A DNA stretch of 64,000 nucleotides, taken from Arachis hypogaea (lineage: Eukaryota > Streptophyta > Magnoliopsida > Fabales > Fabaceae). Location: contig NC_092041.1 in assembly GCF_003086295.3 (NCBI RefSeq), positions 98,233,827 to 98,297,826 of the forward strand, read 5' to 3'. The position numbers were made by a program, and so were the translations under genes. Positions 1-12,312 of the stretch are shown one piece after another; the first letter of the stretch is position 1; each line of letters starts with the position of its first letter. The notes under the pieces were generated by a model, which saw nothing but the letters and a program-made list of their open reading frames with translations, made no database searches and had not been told where the DNA came from.

Positions 1-428
1 GATGGTTAGAAAAACAATACAAGGAGAAGGAAGATACAGCCAGCAAAACCAAAAGTAGAGCAAGCATCACTTTCAAATCCCTCATCATGAAATCGATATA
101 GATAAATAAAATATGAGCTACCTTTCTTGTATGCCACAGATCATAACATGCCACTACCACCCTATCCTTCCCACTTCCAAATTTTTCTCAAGAACAAAAT
201 GAATATTGAAAACTGTAATAGTGTTGTATATGCCTAGAATATGTGAACAACATGCATTTATAAGTACCAAAATGAATATTACAAACTACAAAACAGCATT
301 TAAGTCTTCATGTTTTCTAAAAGAGGTAAAAAAGAGGTCATCATCACAAATGTCACAAATCAAGGGCAAAGCTATTAAGAAATAACTCCAAACCAAAAAT
401 GAAGCAACAGAAGATCATGCATGCATAC

Positions 429-1006
429 CGGTTGAACAGGACAAATAAAACGGAACTTTCTATCAGCATTGGGGTCCCTCTCTTTTGCACAAACCCCTGC
501 ACCGCACTCACAAACAGGGTACTTATACGGCGGAGGATGAAAGTATTCTTCATCCCTAGGTGGTTCATTACAGAATCCAATAAACCCTTTACACTGTTTC
601 CCCTACACTCCAAAAACGACAAAGCTTAGTTAAATCACAAAGAAAAGGAACAAATTTGAAGGGGTTGGAAGCATACCTCTTTGATTGGGCAAACATAGAA
701 CTTCTTTCCGAAGTTCTTAGTAGACTTTGAAGTCTTCACCAAGCAGAATCCGTACCCACAGCGGCAATATATGTTATCGGGGATCGGAGAGGAACCGTTA
801 CTGTGAAGAGCAAGAGGACATTGTCTGTACCAGTGACCTTTCTTGCCACAATTGAAGCACGTTGAGTAATCTCGTGTTCTTGAGCCCTGTTCTTGGGTGG
901 GTCGAGATGGGTTTTCAGGAGTGTATGGAACAAATTGAGGTTGGGTTGTGGGTTTTGATGGTGTGTTAGAAAGAGGCATGGCCATTTTAGTTTCTGCTTC
1001 ACACAT
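429..1006 (-). CDS. GRF/CCHC zinc-finger gene A, exons 1-2 (3' part off the left edge)
   Basis: Two spliced exons are visible on the minus strand. Exon 1 (1006 down to 677, 110 codons) starts at an ATG and carries a CCHC zinc knuckle (CFNCGKKGHWYRQC) and the first half of a GRF-type finger (CRCGYGFC, then FYVCP). It ends at a GT donor. Exon 2 (602 down to 429, 58 codons), after a TAG acceptor, completes the first finger (GKQCKGF) and begins a second (CECGAGVC, then FRFICPVQP) before another GT donor. The exon structure, phases and motifs match gene B at 29730-35238, so the two are paralogs. GRF fingers are known in DNA- and RNA-binding repair or helicase proteins; the plant stand-alone family is poorly characterised and I assign no function. 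No third exon (a GHGxC start is expected) appears in bases 1-428, so the gene should continue to the left. Confidence 0.8.
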
Positions 1007-1930
1007 TCTTCTTCTTCTTGACTGAATTTATTAAAGGGAAAGAGCGGGTGATGTAGTAAAATCACAGTGGGGTGAGAGATAGCAGGGGTTAGAGTGTTAA
1101 CTGTTACAGAGTCTGAGAGATTGATTACCTGCAAAAGCCAAAGGCCAAAGCTGAAGGGTTAGTGTTTACTTTTCACTGTAGTGATGATGTGAGTGGTGAG
1201 GGTACGGTTTATTCGACATGGAAATGTGACGTTTGAAAACCAATTGCTTTTATTACTTAGCTGAGAAGGGAGAGAGCGAAAGAGAAGGAGGAGAAAACCA
1301 ATTTCTTCGTTGTGCCTTGATAAAATAAGCGCAGAGAGAATTTAAAAAAACTTGAATCAGATGCCTTCAAAGTATTGAAAGTTCCAATTCTGATTAAAAA
1401 AATTAATTTTGATGAAAATCAATGAAAAATAGTTTTATATATAGAAAAAAAAAATTTAAACGGTCCTATCTCAAAAGATAATTGTTGTGATGAGAATAGA
1501 CAAGAATAGATGTCTATTTATGGATAACTCATTTTTTATGTTAAAAAGACACAAAATTTTAGGATGAAACAAAATGAATGAAATTTGAACAACAAACTTT
1601 ATATGCCTATAAAAATATAAAGTGAGATAAAGATTGCGCACATCAATAATAATTTTTTTTATACATTAATATAATTTTTTATTTTTTCGTAAATTTTAAA
1701 TATACAATATATATAATATTAATAAATATATTAATCATATCTATTATATTAAAATATTACTATTAAAGTTATCTAATTATATTTTTTATTTTATATTTAT
1801 TATCTTTTATTTATTTATTTATTTATTTACAACACGTTATTAATAAATTTTTAGTAAGATTTAGGTAACAAATTTTTATTATATTAAAACTCTCTCATTT
1901 TAAATTTAATGCTCTTGATTTATTTGGAAA
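1007..1930. other. 5' flank of gene A and AT-rich spacer
   Basis: The first 330 bases upstream of the gene A start codon are GA/CT-rich around 1260-1300 and probably hold its 5' UTR and promoter. No TATA box is convincing. From about 1340 to 1900 the sequence is strongly AT-rich with short TTTA repeats (about 1808-1830). I see no gene there. Confidence 0.4.
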
Positions 1931-3899
1931 CAACTATTTATCATAGATACTAGATGCTGAAATCCATCTTGATTCAATAGATCTTAGAGATACCATTAAA
2001 GCTGAAAATAATGCATCCCAAAAGGATAAAGTTAAAGTCATGATCTTCCTTCATCGTCATCTTGACGAAGGATTGAAAAATGAATATCTCACACTAAAAG
2101 ATCCTGCAAATCTGTTGAAAGACATTGAAGAAAGATATAATCATCAAAAGAGAGTGATACTTTCTTGAGCCCGATATGAATAGACGCACTTGCATCTACA
2201 GGATTTTAAATCCAAAAATGATTCGAATCACCTCACGAATGAAATTATGTGGGAAAAAGATAATTGATAATGACATGTTAGAGAAAACTTTTTCGACCTT
2301 CCAATGCCTCGAATGTGCTCCTGCAGCAGCAGTATCGAGAAAAAGAATTTAAAAAATATTCTGAGTTAATTTCTTGTCTTCTTGTTGTTGAACGCAACAA
2401 TGAGTTGCTTTTAAAAAATCATGAAACGCGCCCAACTGGCACCGCCTTATTTCCTGAAACAAATGCGGCAAATCATAACCCTAGAAGAGGTAAATGGCAA
2501 GGTTTTGGCAACAAAAAAAATTGTGTTCATAAGAAAGGATCTCACTGGAAGTGGGATAAAGAAAGAAACAATGGGTAAAAGAAATCAACAGAGGATCAAT
2601 TATTCGTTGTGGTAGAAAGGGCCATTGGTCGCGTACCTATCGTACCCCAAGACACCTAGTCGATCTTTATCAAGCATCTTTGAAAAAGGACGACAAAGAA
2701 AATGAGACAAATTTTATTTCAAATGATGCTGAAAATTACACCACTCATTATGAAGTATCTGATTTCTTTGAGGATCCTGAAAAAAATATTGGTCATTTGA
2801 TCAATGATGGAATAGTTTAATATGTGGGTTTGTTAAGTACTCATGTAAATAAATGATGTAAGAAACTGTTAAGATTTATTTTCTATGCATTTGAATTTCA
2901 AGTACGATGTATATAAATAATGTTTAATAAAATATTTATGAATTTCAAAATTACTGAGTCTAGGAAACTTAAAATAATGCACTATTGTCTACCAAGTCTC
3001 TAAGAAACTTATTGAGTTTTAAAGATATTCGTCGAAATAGATATCATATTAAAACAATAAATGAAGGAAATAATAAGTACTTGTATATCACAACTCATGA
3101 TTCAAATAAAAATGTTATACTAGAAAAGTTATCCTCACTTTCATATGGGTTATATTATACTAAAATTAGTGCAATTGAATCACATGCTATTCTAAACTAA
3201 AAGTTTACAAGCCCAAATAAATTCATAACATGGCATGATCGATTGGGTCATCTAGGAACAATCATGATGCGGAGAATTATTGAAAACTCACATGGACATT
3301 CACTAAAGAACCAGAAAAATCTTAAATCAAGTGAATTTTGTTGTGCTGCATGTTTTTAGGAAAAGTTAATTTTAAGGCCATCACCAGTAAAAATTGGATT
3401 TGAGTCCCCTGAATTCCTAGAAAGAATTCAAGACGATATATGTGGACCTATTCATCTACCATTTGGATCTTTTAAATATTTTATAGTCCTAATAGACGCA
3501 TCTTCGATATGGTCACATGTGTGCTTATTGTCTTCTCGCAACCTGACGTTTGCGAAATTGCTTGCTCAAATTATTCGATTAAAAGCACAGTTTCCAGAAA
3601 TCCAATCAAAGCAATTCGTCTTGATAATGCTGGTGAATTTACTTTCCAAGCCTTTGATACTTATTATATGGCTAACGGAACAAGCGTTGAACATCCAATA
3701 GCTCATGTTCACACACAAAATGGGTTTAACAGAATCACTTATTAAATGTCTCTAGTTAATTTCTAGACCCTTACTTATGAGAACAAATCTCTCAACCTCG
3801 GCTTGGGGAATGCTATTTTACATGTCGCAGCACTTATTCATTTGAGGCCAATAAGTTACCATCAGTTCTCTCCTATGCAATTAACGTTTGGCCAGCAGC
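1930..3899 (+). pseudogene. Ty1-copia gag-integrase relic
   Basis: Broken coding pieces in plus orientation read in copia order. A gag segment (about 1950-2560) includes residues LLQQQYREKEFKKYSELISC. A CCHC-like knuckle (CGRKGHWSR) follows at about 2610-2640. A pre-integrase segment with WHDRLGHLG lies at about 3230-3255, and an integrase-like core (CGPIHLPFGSFKYFIVLID) at about 3440-3500. The coding ends in LRPISYHQFSPMQLTFGQQ, exactly where the Tekay-like LTR starts at 3900. Stop codons and frameshifts are frequent, protease is not recognisable, and no LTRs of its own are seen. It is an old copy that was later the target of the 3900 insertion. Confidence 0.75.
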
Positions 3900-6494
3900 T
3901 GTAAACCCCGGAGAATTAACAAATAATAAGTCAATAAATTAATTTTTAATAAAAAAATTATAAATATGAATATTATATTAAAATAGAAAAGAGCTCATTA
4001 AAATGAGAATTTTAATACTAATTTCAAAATATTCGTCCCAAGATTGGACCGAATGGGCCGAACCGGTTAAACCAGACCCGTAGGCCCAATCTAACCCAAA
4101 CCAACATTAAATGAACCCAGCCCTTCCTCCTTTTCTTCCATTTTCACGTTGCAACAATTGAGGAATAGGAAAATCAGGAAAACTTTGCAAACCTTTACGT
4201 TACCTTCAAAACTCCATATCTCTTCCATCCGAGCTCCAATCGTCGCACCATTTGCGGCTACGCGACCATCGTGTTGAACTCTACGATTCAACTGAAAAAT
4301 TTTTTAGGTAAGCCACTCTATGATTCCATTTCTTCTACCCCTAATTTTCAAAAATTGAGAGTGTATAACTTGAGAAATTTGTCGATTTTGGTTCTCTAGG
4401 TTTGAATCAGCTTGCAGAATTCATTCAACTTGACTCTTTGAATCTGTGAGTACGATAAGGATTATTAACCCTATTTAATTCATTGAATTAGTGTGTGAGT
4501 ATTGAATTTTAAATGTGGCTATGTGAAATTAGGTGTATATACATATATTGGAGTTTAATTTTGGGCATTGAAAGGCTTGGTAGAGGATTAGTGTTGATGC
4601 TTTGGTGATTATGGACCTTGGAGCTGTGTTTGGCTTAGTGGGTTGCCTTGGACAAACGTGGAAATTGGCAAAGGTATGTTTTAGGTTTCGCGTATTTAAT
4701 ATATAATGTCGTGTGAAAACTTAGGTTAGAGAACCATAGGATAAGCTGGAATGATTATGTGTATTGGATGATTAATAACAATGATATGGTTTGAGTATGT
4801 GTGGTGTTCCTTTGGTTTTGTTGGTATTGGAATGATGAATGATGATGTGATGATGTTTGAAGAACTTGTGATTTTGGCATTATGTAAATTTAGGTTGGTT
4901 TATTGATATTTGATAATAAACTTGTGAAGTTTAGATTGAAGTGAGATGTTATTGAATTGAGAAATAGTAAGATTGAAGATATTATTGTGATATTGTCAAA
5001 AGTGTGTGATATTGATGATTATAGATATGATGAATTGGGTTGGAATGAGCTTTAAAAAGAAAATGAGGTTTTGAAGTTTACACCGTTCGAAGAACAGATG
5101 GAAACTGATTTAAAACGAAGAAATTATGTGCGTCCAAAGTTCGGGGTTCAAAATGTAAATTCTGTAGCTTTTTTACTTAACCAAAATTTTAACCGAAAAC
5201 CCATGCATGCGTAAACATACCCTTTCATACGCATTGATTACATTCTGTTTGGTACCTATGTGTACGCATACAGGAGCCATACACATGCGTTCAATTCTGT
5301 CCAGTGTACATGCATACGCGGACAGATGCATGCGTACGCGTCTTGGGCTAAAGTGCTAAACGCATACCCACGCGTACGTGTTGCCCAGTTTTTTTGCAAA
5401 AACTAGATTTTAAGTTTTTAAATTGAATTTCAAACTTCTAAACCTCCGTTTTTGTTTTTTTAGCCCTAAACTATAATAGTAAGTCTAGTAATGAGCTGAA
5501 GCTAGGAAAAGGTAATAACTTGAGAGTGAATTAATAATCTTAACTGATGAATTAGGTACAAATTTCAATGATATGAGGTATATGTATAAGACCATGCTAA
5601 ACTATGGCTATAAAGAATGAATGTAAGGAAATGATGATGATAAATGATAAGATTTGGGATGACTGTGTGTGGCCAGAATAGTTGAGATGTATATGTGGCC
5701 GAAATGGTCGAGATGGCGAGGTCTGGATGTGATCCCGCTTGCGTATTAATTTGAAAATGTATTCAGTTGGCAAGTTGAGGACGAAAGTTCCTTCTCTTGT
5801 CGTGATGTGGATGTGGGGAAGGTGGAAACGCACTCTCCTTCGTATTGTTTCTCCCACATTCTTCTCTAGTTGTAAGGTGGAAAGGCACACTCCTTCGATG
5901 TGTACAGGCACTCTCCTTCATGAAACCTCTAGGAGAAGGTGGAAAGGCACTCTCCTTCGTTTATGATCCTCTTGGAGATGCGTAACCTAGAGACCAATGT
6001 CTGGGTTAGCTACCAAATGTGCCGGGTTCTGCCAAAGTAACCGACACGTGAGCTCACGGCCAGTAGGATAGACATTTATCATATGCATTTTGTTTTTTTT
6101 TTCGCTATGCCTTATTTGGGATTGCCTAATTTAATATATTATGATCATTGTGGAAATTGCTACTTGCACTACTTGTCTCCTACCTCTGCTTGCAATTGCC
6201 TGTTTGTCTATTTTTGTAAACCCACTGGAGATGGAGAAACGGAGAAAAGGTGGTCAGGTTGCCTGTTTAGTAATTTTAAGTTTTATAATCTGGGTGTCGG
6301 TGTTCTAGGATTGCCTCTGGCATTCCCAGGACCTTATATATTATATGTGTGGCATCTTTACCATGCTGTGAACCTTCGGTTCTCATTCCATACAATATTG
6401 TATTTTTCAGATGCAGGTTGAGAGGCACTTCGCAAGACGTCTGGAGCTCTCCGCAGCGAAGTGGGCCTTTTGGATTTATATTTCTTTTTTTTTG

Positions 6495-6552
<58 letters not shown>

Positions 6553-6942
6553 CTTTTGTACCTCTTAGAGGTTTATGGAGAATTAGGGTTTATCTTTGTA
6601 TTTTAGATTTTGGGGTATGTATATATGTACATAAATATTCTCCGGCCAGCCTCAGCTTTGCAGGTTGAGTTAGGAGCTTGTTATATCATTTTCTTGTCTC
6701 TCTATTCCTAGCTCCTATTTAGTTATGCTTTTAAACCTTTGTTTTCTTCACTCGCATGTAAACACATTTCCTGAGCATTGCACTTTTATTTTTGCGATTT
6801 TTGTTCACCTATTTTTCAAGGCTCCTAGTTTATCACATTCTTTCTGCTATTATATGTATATATTTTATCCTTAGAGGTCGTAGCGTCTCGCCACCTCTGT
6901 TTTACATCCTAGGTGTAAAGCCCTGTGTGGAAGGGTGTTACA
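3900..6942 (+). repeat. 5' LTR of the Tekay-like element (3043 bp)
   Basis: It starts TGTAAACCCCGGAG and ends GGGTGTTACA directly before the PBS. Its first 128 bp match the partial copy at 21421-21548. It holds an ACGCGT-rich island (5211-5382), imperfect repeats built on GGCACTCTCCTTC (about 5810-5965) and a long (AT)n tract (6496-6551). Confidence 0.75.
6496..6551. repeat. (AT)n microsatellite
   Basis: About 28 uninterrupted AT dinucleotides lie inside the Tekay-like 5' LTR. Confidence 0.98.
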
Positions 6943-6945
6943 TTA

Positions 6946-6959
6946 TGGTATCAGAGTAG
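6946..6959 (+). promoter_or_regulatory. Primer-binding site, initiator tRNA-Met
   Basis: TGGTATCAGAG three bases after the LTR end is complementary to the 3' end of plant initiator tRNA-Met. It fixes the LTR boundary and the plus orientation. Confidence 0.85.
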
Positions 6960-7159
6960 TTCGTTCCTATAAAGCCTGAGGAACGGACTGACTATGCTTC
7001 TGTGCATTCTCTGTATATGTGTCTATGTGCCATTAGGATATCTAACTGATAAATGTGGCATAAACGTTCATGAGCATGCATTTGGGACTTAAAACACCAG
7101 ACTTGTGATATTGAGACTGATCAACTTGATATCACTTGTTTGGTGTGTATAGAGACCAG

Positions 7160-8037
7160 ATGTCGACTCACGAACACGGTCGCGAGCGAGGTAGAGGCAG
7201 ATTAGAAAATGCTACTCCTAAAGCGACAGAGAATAATCTTAACCCTGTAGACTTTATGGCTGCCCTGGGAAACATGGTTGCAGCTATGCAGGCGACAGCT
7301 GAAGCTCTAGGAAACCAAATGAATAATGGAAATAATGGAAATAATGGTGATGAGGGTCCAATGACACTTGCGTCTTTTCTAAAGGTTCACCCTCTGACCT
7401 TCAGGAAAATCTCAAACCCCACTGAGGCAGATAACTGGATTCAGGCAATAGAGCGGGCACTGCAGGCTCAGCAGGCTCCCGAAGAGTAGTGGGTTGAATT
7501 TGAGACTTATCAGCTACAAGGTGAGGCCCAGCACTGGTAGCAGGGAACATGGCAAATCCTGTAGCCCGATGGTGTCGTGATTTCTTAGAACTTGTTCCAA
7601 ACAGAGTTCTACAAGAAATACTTTTCTAGTTCAGTCAGAAATGCCAAAGAACTTGAATTACTTCAATTAAAACAAGGCCAAATGACTTTTGCTGAGTATA
7701 CTAATAGATTTGAAGAATTGTGTTGATTTTCTCGCATTTGCCAAGGTGCGCCTGAGGATTTTGCGGAATGAAAGTGCATTAAGTACGAGGGGGATTTCAG
7801 AGTGATATTCTGAGTTTTGTTGCACCGATGGAGATCAGGGTATTTTCTGATCACCATTAGAACTTGGCACCAAGGAGTCAAGAATTCAAGAGGATTGAGA
7901 ACTACCAACCCAATAGGCAGCATAAATACAAGCAAGGTCTGTGTTACCGGTGTGGATCACCTGGGCATCAAGTTAAGGATTGTCCTAGTCCACGTGGTGG
8001 AAACTCATTATGCAGATCAATCACAATCACCAGGTTA
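7160..8037 (+). pseudogene. Tekay/Del-type gag (broken)
   Basis: The natural start is probably the Met at 7160 (MSTHEHGRERGRGR); an in-frame upstream Met at 7136 is less typical. The reading continues through NPVDFMAALGNMVAAMQ, an Asn/Gly-rich linker and MTLASFLKVHPLTF to a TAG at about 7486-7488. Homologous gag then continues past the stop (WVEFETYQLQGEAQHWW) and, out of frame, to a CCHC knuckle (CYRCGSPGHQVKDC) at about 7938-7980. The protein would coat the element RNA in virus-like particles; the stop and frameshifts make it non-functional. Confidence 0.75.
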
Positions 8038-8039
8038 AG

Positions 8040-10049
8040 GTAATTGCAATAATTGAATTTAAGGAGCAATGTATCATTCTAGGATACCATGATTACTCAT
8101 AGCCTAAGATAAGAAAGAAATACCTAGCAATGAAATGTCAAACCTAGTATAGGGCTTAGAACCAAACCAAACCGTTCCGAGTAGGGTATTCTCATCAAAG
8201 CTTGTAGAGCTTAGTGAAGTTTTTGGTTGGCGTTGGATAAATGATCAAGACTCTTAGAGATAAGCGGATCAGAGGCATAGGACGATAGTTTGTCCACGTA
8301 GAAGGGCCCAAGGTGATGGTAGATCACAACGAGGAGGAGGTAGGCTGAAATTGATGCCTGAATTTTATTTGCGCTATAGGAAGTGAGACATCGCACTTAT
8401 CCATACTTAAGATAAACCAGAATTGTAGGTGTCAAAGTTAACAACCCAAAACTGCGAGGAAGAGGCATGACATGGATTTAGCTTTTAGCTGCAAATTGCT
8501 CAAGTAGCGAGCGTGAGTGAGTAGCGATAAAGATTAGAGCCGAGGACCGAATCATTCATGGTTACCTTGTGTACCACAACACCATTAAAATCGGCAGAGC
8601 TTAGAAAGTCAGATAAGATGGGTGATAGAAACAAAGTTCGTTCAATTAAGCGCTCCCGTGTGAAATACCGGTGATGTCAAAGGAAGAGTAAGATAACAAC
8701 AGAAAGACTTTCGATAATCAACTTACTATAGTTTAATCTAAAAGCCAATTATAATATCACCTTTGTCAAATCGTCCGTGTACCATGGTTACATCACAAGT
8801 CAGCAGCCCAAGCATTTCCATACTCATTACTCGAGCTTATTTCAACACCATCGTTGGCTATTTAGTATCCCTCCTGATCCTACTTCCTAGTTCATAGTTT
8901 TGTGTACCTTTAGAAGCCCTTTTAACACTTAGAGTTGATAATTCTTTTAAATTACTGGACTCCTCTATGCTTTAACAACACATTTCAACTTAAATACAAC
9001 CGTGTGCTTGTTCACGACTCACACACAGCCAGCTTTCATCACGATCAATCACAAATTCACCTCTTACAATGCCATCAAACATACTAGAACCGATCTTATC
9101 ATGATCCTACTTGCTAATTCCCAACCTTATCAGCTCTCGTCATTTAGTCATACAAGACAAATATAAGTAATCTGCAAGTACCCAAAAGGTTTTGTAACAC
9201 TCGTAATGAATTGACCATCTTTCTGAATTTTTACTCCTTACTTGCATGAACCTTGTCTGGACATGCTTACGTCAATTCTGAACTTGAGAAATTTATTGTG
9301 AGTGGAGTTGCTCACCTTCGCAATTTATACTCTTCGGAATTCAATTGAGACTTACTTGACTCGAAATCCCTTGATTCTCTCTCTCGCAGTTTCGAGATCG
9401 AAATCCTCTCTTACTATGCATCTTGATTTTCTTCTTGTACATTTTGTTTATCATTTTGAGACTTAGTATGGTCCTCATACCAGATGTCCTATTTCATTAC
9501 GTATGAATACCGTTTGTGCGATGTGAATGTCTCTCAGCTTAATGTCCCTCAGAAATTGCCTCGAGCTCGGTAAACATCTTGTATAGTTTCTAAAACAAAT
9601 ATCCATCAGGGGGATAACTCATTAAGAGGAAAACTATTAGATACGAAAGATGGAATGTGCAGTATACCCCAACGAGAAAAGGTTTGGAGTTTTAAATTTT
9701 ATTGACCATATTATCTGTGGTCAAAACGATGCTTTAAGATGTACCGATTATCTGGATGTCCGAATATAACAAGTTCTCGAACCTTGAAATGAGAGAGTGA
9801 CCTTTGTGTCAAAATTCATCATGCCTTGACCTAATGACACATTACCCAAGGACTTAGAACGAGGATGGATGCAACATCATGATGCCGTGACGACGCTCCG
9901 GTATAAAGCTTTTAGCAATGATTGAAGGATTTAATACCATTAGGTAATTGTGAACCCAATGACAAAAATTCATCTATCTTTCGCCTATCGAAGGAAACAT
10001 GACAAGATTATACATTAAGATGGCGCGGTACGTTAGTCACTCGGGTATC
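8040..10049. other. Degenerate internal region of the Tekay-like element
   Basis: This 2-kb stretch lies where protease and pol should be. I find no long ORF and no recognisable protease, RT or integrase motif on either strand. It may be diverged retroelement sequence or a replacement of unknown origin. Confidence 0.35.
10045..10049. repeat. Target-site duplication GTATC (left)
   Basis: It is identical to 21091-21095 and flanks the Athila-like element. Confidence 0.95.
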
Positions 10050-12120
10050 TGATGACAAGTCATCATATACCCATTTTTCAAGCTAATTTCACTTGTTTTG
10101 TTAGCATTTATGCACTTTCTTGCATCCTAAGTAAGTGATTTGGAGTGAAAATGCATAACTTTTCTAAATCAAACAACCACCATGAATTTAATGTTAATCA
10201 TTGAGGTTTAAGCTAATTTTAATTGAATTTTAGTTGATTTATAAGCCTCTTGAATTTAGTGATACTTGGAGTGTTGTTTTGGTTTATTATAGGTGAAGAA
10301 AAGAAAAGAAAAGGAAAAGCGTGGCCTAAGAAGTGTGACCTAAGGAAAGGAAAGCGTGGCCGAATCAAGAAGAAGCGTGCCGCATCCAAAGGGAGAAGCA
10401 ACATTGCCCTCCACAAGGGCAGACTGCCCTCTAGGAGGGCAACATAGAGGAACCAACCAAGGAAGACAACTCTGCCCTGCCCACTACAAGGGCAGAGCAC
10501 AAGATGGTGCCTTGAGACCAAGAGGAAGAGAACCTTGCCCTGCCCTTGTGGAGGGCAGAATCGGGCTCTATAAGGAAAGAAATTCAAAGGAAAATATCAC
10601 CCATGCATGCTACAAGGTTTGAACAAGGAACCATGAGGAAGCCAAGACTTAAGGATGAGTGCCGTGCCAAGAAACCAAGGAAATTAATGAATTTATGCCT
10701 CAGCCGTGTTTCGAACACGGGACGTGCAATGTGGGAATTCTGCCCTGCCCTTGGCGCAGGCAGGGCAGCATTTTGTGTCTGGCGCACCATGGGGCGTTCC
10801 TGGCAGCATCTGGCGCACCACGACCCCTCCTGGCAGCACCACAACTTTCTGCCCTGCCCTTGGCGCGGGCAGGGCAGCGTTTTGCATCTCTGGCGCACCA
10901 ATCTTCGACCCTGGCAGCACCATGCACGCATCTGGCAGCACCAACTTTCCTGCCCTGCCCTTGGCGCGGGCAGGGCAGCATCTGGCGCACCAAAATCAAT
11001 TCTGGCGCACCAAACTCGCACAGACTCGCACCACGCCGCACCAAGCTCTTGCACCATGCATCAATTTTCTGCCCTGCCCTCCACAAGGGCAGGGCAGCCT
11101 CCTGGGAGTGACTTTCAATGGGCCAAAAATTCAATTAAAAATCCAATTGAATTCAATTCTTCACCAAATCAAAAGCCCATCCAAATCCCAAAATCCAAGA
11201 ATAGAAAGTGTATAAATAGAAGCTAGTTTGATGTAATTAGGACCGTTTTAGCTACCTTTGAACCCTCTTTTGAATTTTTACCTTTTGGCTAGTCTTTACA
11301 CTTTCTTTTGAGCTTTCTTGAGAGATCTGTCCGAGCACCAAGAGAATCAAGGGAGAATTAACTGATCTCCCTCCTCATTCTCACTTGGGCAATTCTACTC
11401 TTAAGTTTCTGAGTTTTGGGTGTGTGAAATTGAGGAAATTCTGTCTCAATTCCCATTCAAGCTCTTTTCAATTTGTTTTCTGCATAATTCAATTTCAATT
11501 CTGTTCTTCTATTGCTTCTTCTTTAATTTTCTGTCAATTGCTTAGATAATTCAGATCTGGGAAGGAAATTGGGTTTTAGGCTCTGCTACCTAAGCCCTTG
11601 AGTCCTGAGATCAAAATTCACTTGGGTTCTTCTGTGAACCTCTGCTGCATTTTATTTTCTTTCTGTTTGAATGATATTTGCTTCTGATTTAATTTCTGCT
11701 CAATCCATTGCTGCAATTTACTTCTTCTTTGTTTAGATCTTGCAATCCCATTCCTCAATTCCCTTTTATATTCAAGCCATTTATCTTTCTTGCCATTTAA
11801 GTTACTGCAATTTAAGTTTCTTGCACTTTAAGTTTCAGTCATTTACTTTCTTGCTCTTTAAGATTCTGCAAATTTACAATTCTGTTCTTCAATTTACTGC
11901 ACTTCTCCCTCCCCCCTTTACATTTACTGTCATTTACTTCCTGTTAAACACAAATCACTCAACCAAAACTTGATTCGCTTGACTAAATCACCCACTAAAC
12001 TAAAATTGCTCAATCCTTCAATCCCTGTGGGATCGACCTCACTCATGTGAGTTATTATTACTTGATGCGACCCGGTACACTTGCCGGTGAGTTTTGTGTT
12101 GGATCGTTTTCCACACATCA
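10050..12120 (+). repeat. 5' LTR, Athila-like element (2071 bp)
   Basis: It has TG...CA ends. A GC-rich island (about 10400-11100) contains eight short hairpins based on TGCCCT/AGGGCA and many TGGCGCACCA and CTGGCAGCACCA copies. A TATA box (TATAAATAG, 11211-11219) lies just downstream. All six frames are partly open here because of the repeats, but no gene is indicated. Confidence 0.93.
11211..11219 (+). promoter_or_regulatory. TATA box in the 5' LTR
   Basis: TATAAATAG in a single-copy part of the LTR is the likely core promoter. The same motif is present in the 3' LTR at about 20180. Confidence 0.6.
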
Positions 12121-12126
12121 AGTTTT

Positions 12127-12144
12127 TGGCGCCGTTGTCGGGGA
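12127..12144 (+). promoter_or_regulatory. Primer-binding site, tRNA-Asp type
   Basis: TGGCGCCGTTGTCGGGGA lies six bases after the 5' LTR. It matches the complement of the plant tRNA-Asp(GTC) 3' end with one mismatch (T for C at 12138). Confidence 0.85.
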
Positions 12145-12312
12145 TTGAAATAGATTGACAATGATTAAGTGAAGTGGAGGTCTAGATTAAGCATTTTTTT
12201 TCTTTTCTGTTATTCTAATTCCTACTAACACACTAACTGTTTGAGTTTTTGCTTAAACTAACTAAAACTTCATTCTAGCTATAGATTGAAGTTTCATTAG
12301 CTTGCTGGGTCT

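Noticed and set aside
6349..6668. Open frames with Tyr-Ile repeats
   Set aside because: They are translations of the (AT)n microsatellite.
10405..11097. Regular palindromic repeats resembling a CRISPR array
   Set aside because: Spacing is irregular, the 'spacers' are themselves repeats, and the setting is a plant LTR.
10219..11226. Several overlapping open frames on both strands in the Athila-like 5' LTR (and the copies at 19137-20196)
   Set aside because: They are artefacts of the GC-rich repeat island; both LTR copies give different peptide lengths after tandem expansion, and no start, domain or conservation supports coding.
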